Position numbers and translations under genes: made by a program | DNA from: Virgibacillus salarius | GTDB taxonomy: Bacteria > Bacillota > Bacilli > Bacillales > Amphibacillaceae | NCBI RefSeq assembly: GCF_039521925.1 | Contig: NZ_BAAACY010000078.1 | Coordinates: forward strand, 1-64,000 | DNA: 64,000 bases | Direction: 5' to 3' | The notes under the pieces: generated by a model | The model's input: only the letters and a program-made list of their open reading frames with translations | Told to the model about the DNA's origin: nothing | The model's database searches: none | Shown here: positions 8,704 to 17,300 of the stretch, in pieces | How positions within the stretch are numbered: position 1 is the stretch's first letter | Layout of the letters: each line of letters starts with the position of its first letter

Positions 8704-9036
8704 TTGTTAGTAAAATGGACGGTTCCGTTTTTGGTTGGATTGGCTGTGTTTTTTATTATAGGCTGGGTTACTGGCACGGATGAATATGGTGGAGTTAAGA
8801 CAAAGGATGATGAGCGTTCGCAGTTGATTAAACAAAAGGCAATCGTAAACAGTTGGTTACTGCTAATTGTATTTTTTATTATTAATTTTGTTTTTGACTT
8901 TTTTAACTTAAATGATGAGCGTTTAGCAATGGTAGAGTTTGAATATCCAGGCTTATTTTACTTTTTTATTGCGATTATTAGCTACTTTGTATATTACTGG
9001 ATTTATAGACGGCGGATGAGTGGAAATGGAAAATAA
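8704..9036 (+). CDS. Membrane protein paired with an XRE regulator
   Basis: The product is 110 residues; the TTG at 8704 follows AGAAGGTGA at normal spacing. Three membrane helices are visible (about residues 5-20, 45-65 and 80-100), with a polar loop YGGVKTKDDERSQLIKQKA. Its last codons overlap the ATG of an XRE-type regulator gene (now frameshifted), an arrangement typical of small membrane protein / HTH pairs in Bacilli. A role as partner or target of that regulator is inference. Confidence 0.6.
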   Translation: MLVKWTVPFLVGLAVFFIIGWVTGTDEYGGVKTKDDERSQLIKQKAIVNSWLLLIVFFIINFVFDFFNLNDERLAMVEFEYPGLFYFFIAIISYFVYYWIYRRRMSGNGK

Positions 9037-9213
9037 AATTACAAAGCTTCGGAAAAACAAAGGGTTCACACAAGATCGTTAGCAAAAAAATGTAATGTGT
9101 CAAGGCAAACAATTAATGCAATTGAAAACGACCGATATGACCCTACACTGCAGCTTGCGTTTAAAATAGCAGCTGTTCTTGGTACAACTGTAGATGATGT
9201 TTTCAAAAAATAA
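9026..9213 (+). pseudogene. XRE-family regulator with a frameshift
   Basis: The ATG at 9026 overlaps the end of the preceding gene. The first 18 codons give the first helix of an XRE HTH (ENKITKLRKNKGFTQD) and then reach a stop. Shifting by one base, the frame continues with LAKKCNVSRQTINAIEN and DRYDPTLQLAFKIAAVLGT, the recognition helix and scaffold of the YgzD/YozG type, to the TAA at 9211. The break is around 9080, where GATCGTTAGC lacks one base. Without the lesion the product would be about 62 residues. Confidence 0.75.
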
Positions 9214-9406
9214 GCTACCTCTATCCTGAAACATGAAGGGTACCATTCTCACATAAGAAGGTGACTTTCTAAATCGAGCCAGCTTGTTTAATGATTGTTA
9301 CTGGAGTATTCAACAAAAAACATAGCGTTTCAGCCTCTAGTCTGAAGCATTTGATTATTAATAATTATATAATCCATTTACGAACGATTTAACGAGGTGG
9401 ATTATT

Positions 9407-10201
9407 ATGATAAAAGTGAAAAAAGCATTAAAGCACCCATTACTAAGTTTTGTTAGTACAAGCTATGTAATATTCTTTGTATTTTTTATATTTATCGGGT
9501 AAGTATGATTTTTGGAGCACCTAGTAGCATAACAAACCTCTTGCAAATCATCTCTGCATGGTCACCAACCTTTGCCTTCGTTATTTTATTTAGAAAGATC
9601 TATCCGGGTTTAAAGTTAAAAGACTTTGTAAAGGACCAATTTTCTCCCAAAATTAGGTTTTCCTCTCTTAGTACCATGGTGATTATTCAGGTTATGATTA
9701 TCGCTGTGACTTTATTTCTTCTAACCATTACAAACGATACTCAAAACTTGGCACTATCCTTTACAGGTCTTGGATTATTGTTCTTTGCATTCTTAGATAA
9801 TTTAGTAAGGGGACCTTTAGGTGAAGAATTAGGTTGGAGAGGATATGCTTTAAATGAACTTCAAAAAAAGTACTCTCCCTTGAAATCAGCCCTATTAGTA
9901 GGCGTTTTATGGGGATTTTGGCATACCCCACTATGGTTTGTCTCAGGCTATACTGCAGTCAATTTAATCAAGTACATCGTACTTTTTATGATTGGAATTA
10001 TATCTTTTTATGACGCTGTTCTACAACCTAAATAAGAACCTAATGATACCAATTATTTCTCACCAACTATTTAATTTTTCTCTTGTGTTGATAAAAGGAG
10101 AATTATTAGATATTTTGGTATATGTTATGCTTGCTTATTTTGCTTTCGCAATTATATTAATTATAATAAATCCGAAGGAAATTCTATACAAGAAAACCTA
10201 G
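9407..10201 (+). pseudogene. CPBP intramembrane protease gene with two frameshifts
   Basis: The ATG at 9407 follows ACGAGGTGG. The first 31 codons (a membrane helix) end in TAA at 9500. The next frame (from about 9505) carries most of the protein, including the CPBP/Abi motif 1 GEELGWRGYA and motif 2 FWHTPLW, then stops at 10033. The third frame, entered at about 10005, holds motif 3 SHQLFNFS and the final helix to 10201. All three motifs with putative catalytic residues (EE-R, H, H-N) are present, so the gene was a normal CPBP protease of about 264 residues before one-base losses near 9500 and 10005. Confidence 0.75.
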
Positions 10202-10616
10202 GTTAGTGATAAAGCTGAGGCGTGTGAATAATTGAAAGCGTGTGGAACACTTTGGAACATTTGCTTCTTTCAATTATTAGCGGTCATAAGAGGCGATGGT
10301 ATTCTAGCACGAAGTTTATTCTGTTAACGGAGTAGGAGTTGAAAATCACTATTTCTAACAGGGATATATTATTATCTATCTGAGCTTATAACATTTGCGA
10401 TTGTTAAAACGTTAAACTTTACCCGAATCCTTTTTTCCCAAATCAGCCCAATAAGATTTGAGCCTTCTCTTTATTTTTCCTATAACGCCAGGATTTTAAT
10501 AATTCTTCTACATATATCATGCCGAAATTACATAAACGATTCACTACTATTTATTACTTCACAGTATGCTACAAATAGATTGCATCTTATTTTTGAACAA
10601 AGAAAGGAATTTTTTA
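10202..10616. other. Non-coding spacer with one hairpin
   Basis: AATAATTGAAAG at 10227-10238 pairs perfectly with CTTTCAATTATT at 10267-10278 around a 28-base loop. It may end the CPBP transcript although no T-run follows. The rest shows no gene or clear motif. Confidence 0.4.
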
Positions 10617-11168
10617 ATGATAGTAAAAAATGACTTTATCATTATTACCGGAGGACCAGGATCTGGAAAAACGACCCTGTTGCATGAATTAAAGAAACAT
10701 AATCAATCGTTTGTTCCTGAGGTTGCAAGGGAGATTATTAAAGCACAGCTTGCTTCGAATGGTGATGCTCTGCCTTGGGGAAATGTAACAAAATATCGTG
10801 ATCTCATGCTAGTTCAATCCATAGAAAGTTATCTTTCAGCATTGACGAATCCTTCTAGCCAACCCCTATTTTTCGATCGGGGCATTCCAGATACGCTTAC
10901 CTATACATATTTAATAAACATTCCTGTTTCGGAACAGCTTGACTACGCCGTCAAAAGCTACAGGTATAATAAAAAGGTATTTATTTTACCACCTTGGAAG
11001 GACATATACCAAAATGATGATGAGAGAAAACAAGATTATGAAGAAGCGGTCGTAACTTATCAAGCTATGTTTAGGATTTATGAGCAACTTGATTATGAGC
11101 TTATTGAGGTACCAAAAATAGGGGTGAAGCAGAGAGCAAGCTTTGTCCTTAAGAATGTTAAATCATGA
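10617..11168 (+). CDS. Small P-loop ATPase/kinase-like protein (AAA_28 type)
   Basis: The product is 183 residues from the ATG at 10617, which follows AAAGGAA. Residues 12-19 are a Walker A motif, GGPGSGKT, on a buried strand (FIIIT). FFDRGIPDTL near residue 85 fits a Walker B / lid region, and EVAREII near residue 37 is a block I associate with the AAA_28 P-loop family. Most such proteins are predicted nucleotide or metabolite kinases or NTPases of unknown substrate. There is no partner gene nearby. Confidence 0.7.
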   Translation: MIVKNDFIIITGGPGSGKTTLLHELKKHNQSFVPEVAREIIKAQLASNGDALPWGNVTKYRDLMLVQSIESYLSALTNPSSQPLFFDRGIPDTLTYTYLINIPVSEQLDYAVKSYRYNKKVFILPPWKDIYQNDDERKQDYEEAVVTYQAMFRIYEQLDYELIEVPKIGVKQRASFVLKNVKS

Positions 11169-11524
11169 AGGTAATTGTTGTAATGGCCGTGCTAATTGAG
11201 TCGTGTATCCTTCGAAAGTATTTCGTAGCTAAAATATCTCTTCCTGTATTCTGCTATGACTGTTAATAAGCATGAACCATACTAGAAAAACAAGCTTTTT
11301 TTGTATGAGAAGTTTGATAGGAATTGCTACTTTGGGAAGGAAAAATACGAATCCTGCTAGCTACAATACATTACTTTCCCAATCTTACAAAGTGCCCCAT
11401 AGGCTTTTTTCGATATTTTCTCTATAAGCCCCTGAGCCTTTAATTTCAATAGTTGATTTCCTCAGGCCCCTACTTTCCTAATCAGCTACATCTTTATATT
11501 CGCTTAAAACTGAATAATTGATTT

Positions 11525-11540
11525 ATGAAATTATTTTCAT
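11525..11540. promoter_or_regulatory. Candidate operator, ATGAAA-N4-TTTCAT
   Basis: The arms ATGAAA and TTTCAT are separated by TTAT. It lies about 60 bases upstream of the operon promoter. RpiR-family regulators often bind GAAA / TTTC inverted repeats, so the RpiR protein of this operon is the natural candidate. This is inference. Confidence 0.4.
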
Positions 11541-11585
11541 TAAATGCTGTAAAATTGATAGTTAAAACAGGTTTCATTGAAAGTA

Positions 11586-11614
11586 TATACATTCAAACGA
11601 TTTGAACATATAAT
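11586..11614 (+). promoter_or_regulatory. Promoter of the PTS/mannosidase operon with embedded inverted repeat
   Basis: A consensus -10 TATAAT at 11609-11614 is preceded at 17 bases by a weak -35 TATACA. The spacer contains a perfect inverted repeat, TTCAAA-CGA-TTTGAA (11592-11606). A protein bound there would cover the promoter. A weak -35 fits a promoter under regulation. Confidence 0.55.
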
Positions 11615-11765
11615 GAGGTGCAAGAGCTAGAAGGCATTGTAATTATTATATTCATATAAGTATTCATTAAATGATTAGGCGGTGAGAGGTTATATTTAAG
11701 TACCATAGAAAGTGTAAGAGGAAAATAGTTCATAAATAAACGTTGTAAAGGAAGGTGGAATATAC

Positions 11766-13232
11766 ATGTCACAGAAAAAGATTGTTGGGGTTACAGCTTG
11801 TTCTGCTGGAATAGCTCATACTTACATGGCTGCTGAATCTCTTGAAAAAGCTGGAAAAGAAAAAGGATATCAGATTAAGGTGGAGACGCAGGGGTCAATT
11901 GGTATTGAAAACGGTTTGACTGATCAGGAAATTGAAGAAGCTGATGTGGTTATATTAGCTATTGAAATAAATATTGATATGTCTCGGTTTATTGGGAAGC
12001 GTGTCATGCGTGTCAGGGCATCTGAAGCAATAAAAAATCCTGATGCATTAATTGAAAGCGCTTTGAATGAAGCGAAACCTTATGGAGAAAAAGGTACAAA
12101 GGCTGGTATTGCAAAAATGGGAAAAACGGATGAGGGTGGTTTTTTCCAACATATTATGGCTGGAATTTCATATATGATTCCAATGGTAATTGCTTCTGGT
12201 CTTATTTTAGCTATAGCAAATGTTTATGCATTTCAACGCGATGAGGCAGGAAGAATTGTTGAATGGGGATTTGATATATCAACAGCAATGGGCGAATTAA
12301 TGGCCAATTTATTTAGTGTTGGACAAGTCGGATTCTTATTAATGATTCCACTTTTTGCTGGGTTTGTTGCAAATTCAATTGCAGGCAAACCAGCTATCGC
12401 TGCTGCTATGATAGGGACTTATATTGCTAATGATGCAGAAATGCTTGGTGCAGAAGCCGGAGGAGGCTTCTTAGCCGCGATACTTGTTGCTTTTACTGCC
12501 GGGTATTTGGTAAAGCTACTTAAAAAAATCCCATATCCTAAATTGATTCAACCAATCGTTCCGATTATGCTGATTCCATTAATAAGTACCCTCTTAATAG
12601 CACTATTTGTCTTATATGTGGTCGGAAATCCAATGGCATCCATGATGAACTTTTTATACGATGGGTTAACGACCTTAAATGAAAACTATGCGGCAGCTCC
12701 TGTTATTATCGGTGTCATTATCGGAGCTATGGTTGGATTTGATTTAGGGGGACCGATTAACAAGACAGCTTTAGTGTTTGGTACCGCCGTTTTTACAGAT
12801 ACAGTTGCAAAATATGGAATCGAGGGAGCAAATTTTGTTCCACAAACAGCAACACAGGCTGCTATTTCAGTCGCTCCACTAGGAATTTGGTTAGCATCTT
12901 TACTGTTTAAGAAAAAGTTTTCCCAAACAGAAAAGGTGTCTGCAAACAGTGCATTTGGCATGGGAATTGTTGGGGTGACAGAAGGGGCTATCCCATTTGC
13001 AGCACAAGATCCTATTCGAATGATACCTGCTTTTGTTGCTGGCTCCGCTGTCGCTGGTGGTCTTGCTGCTGGATTAGGAATTAAGTTTTATGGAGGAATA
13101 GGATCACCATTAGGAGCATTTATAGGGTATATTGAGCAGCCAATTCCTTTTGTTACGTGGATATTTAGCGTCATGATGGGTGTATTAGTAACCGCCATAA
13201 TTATTGGACTTACGAAAAGAAAGGTCGAGTAA
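11766..13232 (+). CDS. PTS fructose-type EIIBC transporter
   Basis: The product is 488 residues. Residues 1-105 are an EIIB domain of the fructose family with the phosphorylated cysteine at Cys12 in TACSAGIAHT. After a linker, residues about 125-485 are the EIIC permease with roughly ten membrane helices and the conserved GFDLGGPINKTA and GVTEGAIPFAA blocks. It imports and phosphorylates a sugar using phosphate passed from EIIA and HPr. EIIA is separate, 3 bases downstream. The GH38 mannosidase in the operon suggests a mannosyl substrate, as in the E. coli mannosylglycerate system MngA/MngB. The ribosome binding site AAGGAAGGTGG fixes the start. Confidence 0.9.
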   Translation: MSQKKIVGVTACSAGIAHTYMAAESLEKAGKEKGYQIKVETQGSIGIENGLTDQEIEEADVVILAIEINIDMSRFIGKRVMRVRASEAIKNPDALIESALNEAKPYGEKGTKAGIAKMGKTDEGGFFQHIMAGISYMIPMVIASGLILAIANVYAFQRDEAGRIVEWGFDISTAMGELMANLFSVGQVGFLLMIPLFAGFVANSIAGKPAIAAAMIGTYIANDAEMLGAEAGGGFLAAILVAFTAGYLVKLLKKIPYPKLIQPIVPIMLIPLISTLLIALFVLYVVGNPMASMMNFLYDGLTTLNENYAAAPVIIGVIIGAMVGFDLGGPINKTALVFGTAVFTDTVAKYGIEGANFVPQTATQAAISVAPLGIWLASLLFKKKFSQTEKVSANSAFGMGIVGVTEGAIPFAAQDPIRMIPAFVAGSAVAGGLAAGLGIKFYGGIGSPLGAFIGYIEQPIPFVTWIFSVMMGVLVTAIIIGLTKRKVE

Positions 13233-13235
13233 AAG

Positions 13236-13691
13236 ATGATAAATGAAATGTTTGATGCAAATCATGTTGTATTTAATTCAGATATAGAAACGAAAGATGA
13301 CGCATTGCGTTTTATTGCTTCATTTGCAGAGCGTATTGGAATTGTTAAATCTTCTAAATCCTATTATAAAGGACTAAAAAAGAGAGAAAAAGAAGTGACC
13401 ACAGGGTTTAAAGATGGAATAGCGATTCCGCATTGTAAACATAAAACGGTATTAAAACCTACATTGATGCTTGTGAAATTTACTCAACCAATTGAATGGG
13501 AATCAATGGATAAAAAAGCTGTCCATATCACATTTGCATTAGCGATTCCTGAGGGAGAAAATCAAGAGCATTTAAAAGCACTAAGTACCATTTCTCGTGC
13601 ATTAATTGATGAAACATTTATCGATTCGCTTTTATCTGTTACATCTGAAGCGGGGATGTACGAATTGATTAGGAGAAAATTTAGTAATTAA
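13236..13691 (+). CDS. PTS fructose-type EIIA protein
   Basis: The product is 151 residues, the size of a stand-alone EIIA-Fru domain. His66 in GIAIPHCK is the expected phosphorylated histidine. It carries phosphate from HPr to Cys12 of the EIIBC protein encoded just upstream. The start lies 3 bases after the EIIBC stop, so translation is probably coupled. HPr itself is encoded far away at 54544. Confidence 0.9.
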   Translation: MINEMFDANHVVFNSDIETKDDALRFIASFAERIGIVKSSKSYYKGLKKREKEVTTGFKDGIAIPHCKHKTVLKPTLMLVKFTQPIEWESMDKKAVHITFALAIPEGENQEHLKALSTISRALIDETFIDSLLSVTSEAGMYELIRRKFSN

Positions 13692-13723
13692 AACAATTAG
13701 GATTAGACGAGGTAGGGTGTTAA

Positions 13724-16363
13724 ATGACAAATAAGATTCATGTAATAGCGCATACACATTGGGATTATGAATGGTATTTCACAAGTAGTGAGTCGTTCAT
13801 CCAACTTTGTTATCATGTAGATGAAGTGATTAAAGCATTAGAAGAAGGTGTCTTGGATTATTATATGCTTGATGGACAAATGAGTATTGTCGAGGATTAT
13901 CTTGAAGTAAATACAGACAAAAAGGAAAGGCTTATGGCCTTAATTAAAAAAGGAAAATTGAAGGTTGGGCCATGGTACACACAGTCAGATCAAATGATTA
14001 TACGTGGAGAATCGCTTGTACGTAACCTGCAAATCGGAATGGAGTTGGGAGATTCACTAGGAGGAACAGATCGATTAGGCTATGTACCTGATGCGTTCGG
14101 ACAATCTATCGATATGCCGAAAATATTTGCACAAATGGGGATAGATAAAGCTGTATTTTGGAGGGGATTATCATCTGATAAAGCTAATCAACGAGAATTA
14201 TTTTGGGAATCCGAGGATGGTAGCCGGGTCTTAGCTTATAATCTAAAAGACGGGTATTTTGTGGGAGTTCAACTTATTGAAAGCAATAACAGTGAAGCTT
14301 TAATGAAGCAAATTAAGATAGGAACAACCTCATCCCATATTGCACTTCCTGTGGGTGGAGATCAACGATATGTAGACTTTAATCTAAAAGAAAGAATTGC
14401 TGACTACAATAAAGCTTTGTCATCTGATAGATTAATAGAAAGTAATTATGATGACTTGTTTGAAGGAATAAACAGCGAAAGAAAAGATTTGCCAAAGGTT
14501 CAAGGTGAATTATTGAATGCGGAAGTATCGAAAATTCATCGTTCTATATACTCCTCTAGGTATGATCATAAATATATAAATGATAAAGTGGAACGTCGGT
14601 TAATATATCAATTAGAACCTTTAATGGCTATTGCAACTCAGATAGGTATTCCTTATAAAAAGGAATTAGTGGATAAAATTTGGAAGCTAACCTTAAAAAA
14701 TCATGCACATGATAGTGCAGGGGCGTGTAATAGCGATAAAACAAATCAAGCTATTCTACAAAGGCTTATTGATGCTGATCAGTTATCCTATTCTATGGTT
14801 GATTACTTAACAAGGAAGATTAGTGAATCTAGGAAAGAGATAAAGGATAATCAAATTACTGTTTTTAATACATTGCCAATGCGCAGGGAACAAGTGTTGA
14901 GGCTGAAGATTTCATTATCTCAATCCGACTTTGTAATTTATCATAATGGAAAAGAACTTCCTTATGAAATTATCAGTATGGAAAAACATTCAAATGAACC
15001 AATACGAAAGAAAGCAAACACGTCTCCAAAATCATATTATTTTGAGTTAGAAATAGCACTTAAACTAGAGCTTGCTCCACTAGGATATGAAGTTTTAGAT
15101 GTTATCGAAGGGAATAAAGGAGATACTCCTCAAATAGTTGAAAATAAGCATAAAAGTTATATAGAAAATGAATATTATAAGATAGACTATGTCAATGGAG
15201 AGATTAATGTATATGATAAAGTCTCTGATACATTCTATGAAAATCTCTTCATGATTGAAGACACTGGTGATGATGGAGATAACTATGATTATTCGCCACC
15301 ATTAGAGGATAAATCGATAATGCTTGGATTTTCGAATAGTTTCATCGAATGTTCTCAAGGGACGTTCGCGTGTTGTCTCAAATTATCTGGAACATTCATT
15401 GTTCCTTTATCTCAGGAAGAACGGATTCAGATGAAAAATACTTGCGAAATCCCTTATGAATGTTATATTACATTGAAAACAGGAGAAAGATCCATTGGTA
15501 TTCAACTAGAGCTAGAAAACAACGCGTTAGATCACCGAATGCGACTACTTATAAATGGAAATGTAAATACGCAACAAAGCATATCAGATACTCCATTTGG
15601 AACAATTTCTCGCCCGATAACCGATCCAAATCTACAGTCATGGCAAGAAAAAGCATGGAAAGAAGAGCCAACTGGAATTTACCCAATGTTGAATTTTGTG
15701 AACATACATGACGGGCAAAGAAGTGTTACTGTCTTTTCAAAAGGGGTTAAAGAGTATGAAATAATTGGAAAAGATGACATGAAAATCGCGCTTACCTTAT
15801 TCCGAGCAGTTGGATATTTAGGGAAGCCAGATCTACTTAGACGACCTGGTGTAGCTTCTGGAAATCAATTTAAATACATTCAAACACCAGATAGTCAGTT
15901 GCAGAAGAAGCTAAAATATAAGTTTTCGTTAATGCTTGGAAAGTCCTTTTCCGAGTCTGAAGCTTTTAGACACTATCAAGAATATGCTATTTCTGTGCCA
16001 TATTATCAGCAGCAATCATTAAATCAATTTACAACAACATTAAAATATTTTGTCATGCAACCATTATCTAATGCCGTTCCTAATCATTTGTCTTTGCTTG
16101 ATACGACTAAAGTGAAAAAGGTTGTTTTTAGCTCATTTAAAAAGTCATGGGATGGGAAAGGGTTTATCATTCGCTTTTTTAATCCTACCTGTAAAAAGAT
16201 TGAGGACGGTGGGGAAGTGATATCGCATCATGGTTCCATACGATGGTCGTTTACCAACATGGAGGAAACCATAAATGAAAATGATGTCTATCAAGAAAAT
16301 ATGATTCAGCTAGGGATGTTTAAACCTAAAGAGATTAAAACAATTTATGTTCAGTTTGCATAA
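13724..16363 (+). CDS. GH38 alpha-mannosidase (MngB-like)
   Basis: The product is 879 residues, close to the 877 of E. coli MngB as I recall. HTHWDYEW at residues 10-17 supplies zinc-binding His and Asp. VPDAFGQ puts the catalytic nucleophile at about Asp123. NHAHDSAG near residue 337 gives the later zinc-binding His. The C-terminal half is the beta-sandwich region of GH38. There is no signal peptide, so it works on the imported, probably phosphorylated glycoside inside the cell and releases a mannose (or mannose 6-phosphate) unit. It sits 32 bases after EIIA with GACGAGGTAGGG as ribosome binding site. Confidence 0.9.
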   Translation: MTNKIHVIAHTHWDYEWYFTSSESFIQLCYHVDEVIKALEEGVLDYYMLDGQMSIVEDYLEVNTDKKERLMALIKKGKLKVGPWYTQSDQMIIRGESLVRNLQIGMELGDSLGGTDRLGYVPDAFGQSIDMPKIFAQMGIDKAVFWRGLSSDKANQRELFWESEDGSRVLAYNLKDGYFVGVQLIESNNSEALMKQIKIGTTSSHIALPVGGDQRYVDFNLKERIADYNKALSSDRLIESNYDDLFEGINSERKDLPKVQGELLNAEVSKIHRSIYSSRYDHKYINDKVERRLIYQLEPLMAIATQIGIPYKKELVDKIWKLTLKNHAHDSAGACNSDKTNQAILQRLIDADQLSYSMVDYLTRKISESRKEIKDNQITVFNTLPMRREQVLRLKISLSQSDFVIYHNGKELPYEIISMEKHSNEPIRKKANTSPKSYYFELEIALKLELAPLGYEVLDVIEGNKGDTPQIVENKHKSYIENEYYKIDYVNGEINVYDKVSDTFYENLFMIEDTGDDGDNYDYSPPLEDKSIMLGFSNSFIECSQGTFACCLKLSGTFIVPLSQEERIQMKNTCEIPYECYITLKTGERSIGIQLELENNALDHRMRLLINGNVNTQQSISDTPFGTISRPITDPNLQSWQEKAWKEEPTGIYPMLNFVNIHDGQRSVTVFSKGVKEYEIIGKDDMKIALTLFRAVGYLGKPDLLRRPGVASGNQFKYIQTPDSQLQKKLKYKFSLMLGKSFSESEAFRHYQEYAISVPYYQQQSLNQFTTTLKYFVMQPLSNAVPNHLSLLDTTKVKKVVFSSFKKSWDGKGFIIRFFNPTCKKIEDGGEVISHHGSIRWSFTNMEETINENDVYQENMIQLGMFKPKEIKTIYVQFA

Positions 16364-16411
16364 GAATTGAGACTTGTTTTGGCAATTACTGAAGCATGTG
16401 GGTGATAATAA

Positions 16412-17215
16412 TTGTTGAATAGTGATTTGTTTTTAACTATAGAAAGCTCAAAATTAAAATTCACAGCAGTTGATGAGCAGATAGCTGATTATTTTTTAAG
16501 TGGCAAACCGCCACTTAAGCAATCTGTTCTTGCTCGAAAAATTAATGTATCAGCAGCTTCCATTACAAGGTTTTGTAAAAAAATAGGTTTTGAAAATTAT
16601 AAAGAATTAATGTATTTTTATCGAAAAATGGTAAAAGAACATTCGAATGATAAGAATAAGGTTACAAGGAATTTACAGTATCGATATAAAGAAATGATTA
16701 ATGAAATTGATGAAAAAATTGATATAGAAGATGTTAAATTGGTATGTAACTATATAAAAAGTCATAAGATTATTCACATCTATGGACTAGGGTTGAGTGC
16801 CATTGCTGGTGAAGACTTTAAGTTTCGTTTTACTAGGATAGGGAAATATGTAGAAGTTGTTCAAGATTATGATTCTATTGAGATGATCTCATCCCTTCTA
16901 AATAAGGAAAATTTAATTATATACTTATCATTACGTGGTGAAAACAAGCATGTCATTCAATCATTAAGACGTTTAAAAGAAAAAGGGGCTACGATTGTTA
17001 TTATTACCTCAAATCAATCCTCAGATATAAGTGATCTTGCAAATGTAACCTTACTAACGTCACAGATTAAAAATGCAAATGAAGTGGAACAAATTTCTGG
17101 GCAAATTCCTTTATTGATTATTATTGACGTGCTTTATTCGCAATATATTAATATGTTTAGAGAAAATGTAAGTAAATGGATTGAAACGGAGCAAGCCTAT
17201 TTACAGGGACATTAA
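16412..17215 (+). CDS. RpiR/MurR-family regulator of the PTS operon
   Basis: The product is 267 residues, starting at one of two adjacent TTG codons behind GGTGATA. Residues about 1-77 form the RpiR helix-turn-helix (SVLARKINVSAASITRFCKKIGF is its core), and residues about 110-240 a SIS domain that binds phosphosugars (IIHIYGLGLSAIAGEDF). It lies inside the operon, so it most likely controls this operon in response to a sugar phosphate made by it. The candidate binding sites are the inverted repeats at 11525 and 11592. Confidence 0.85.
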   Translation: MLNSDLFLTIESSKLKFTAVDEQIADYFLSGKPPLKQSVLARKINVSAASITRFCKKIGFENYKELMYFYRKMVKEHSNDKNKVTRNLQYRYKEMINEIDEKIDIEDVKLVCNYIKSHKIIHIYGLGLSAIAGEDFKFRFTRIGKYVEVVQDYDSIEMISSLLNKENLIIYLSLRGENKHVIQSLRRLKEKGATIVIITSNQSSDISDLANVTLLTSQIKNANEVEQISGQIPLLIIIDVLYSQYINMFRENVSKWIETEQAYLQGH

Positions 17216-17300
17216 AGACCAATCATCTTCATGTCTATTTAAAAAGTATTACTTATATCATTCGTAACGAACTACTATTTGCAAAGATGAGGTGTTACCG

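Larger units (their letters stand above)
11169..11765. other. Intergenic region ahead of the PTS operon
   Basis: The first 350 bases show no gene or clear structure. The last 240 bases hold the operon control region: an inverted repeat at 11525-11540, a promoter at 11586-11614 and a leader of about 150 bases. Confidence 0.5.

Noticed and set aside
9992..10201. Separate small membrane protein gene
   Set aside because: Its sequence completes the third CPBP motif of the gene before it, so it is the frameshifted 3' end, not a gene.
12053..12066. cre-like sequence TGAAAGCGCTTTGA inside the EIIBC gene
   Set aside because: It lacks the final CA of the CcpA site and lies within the coding region; too weak to annotate although HPr-Ser46 control is possible.
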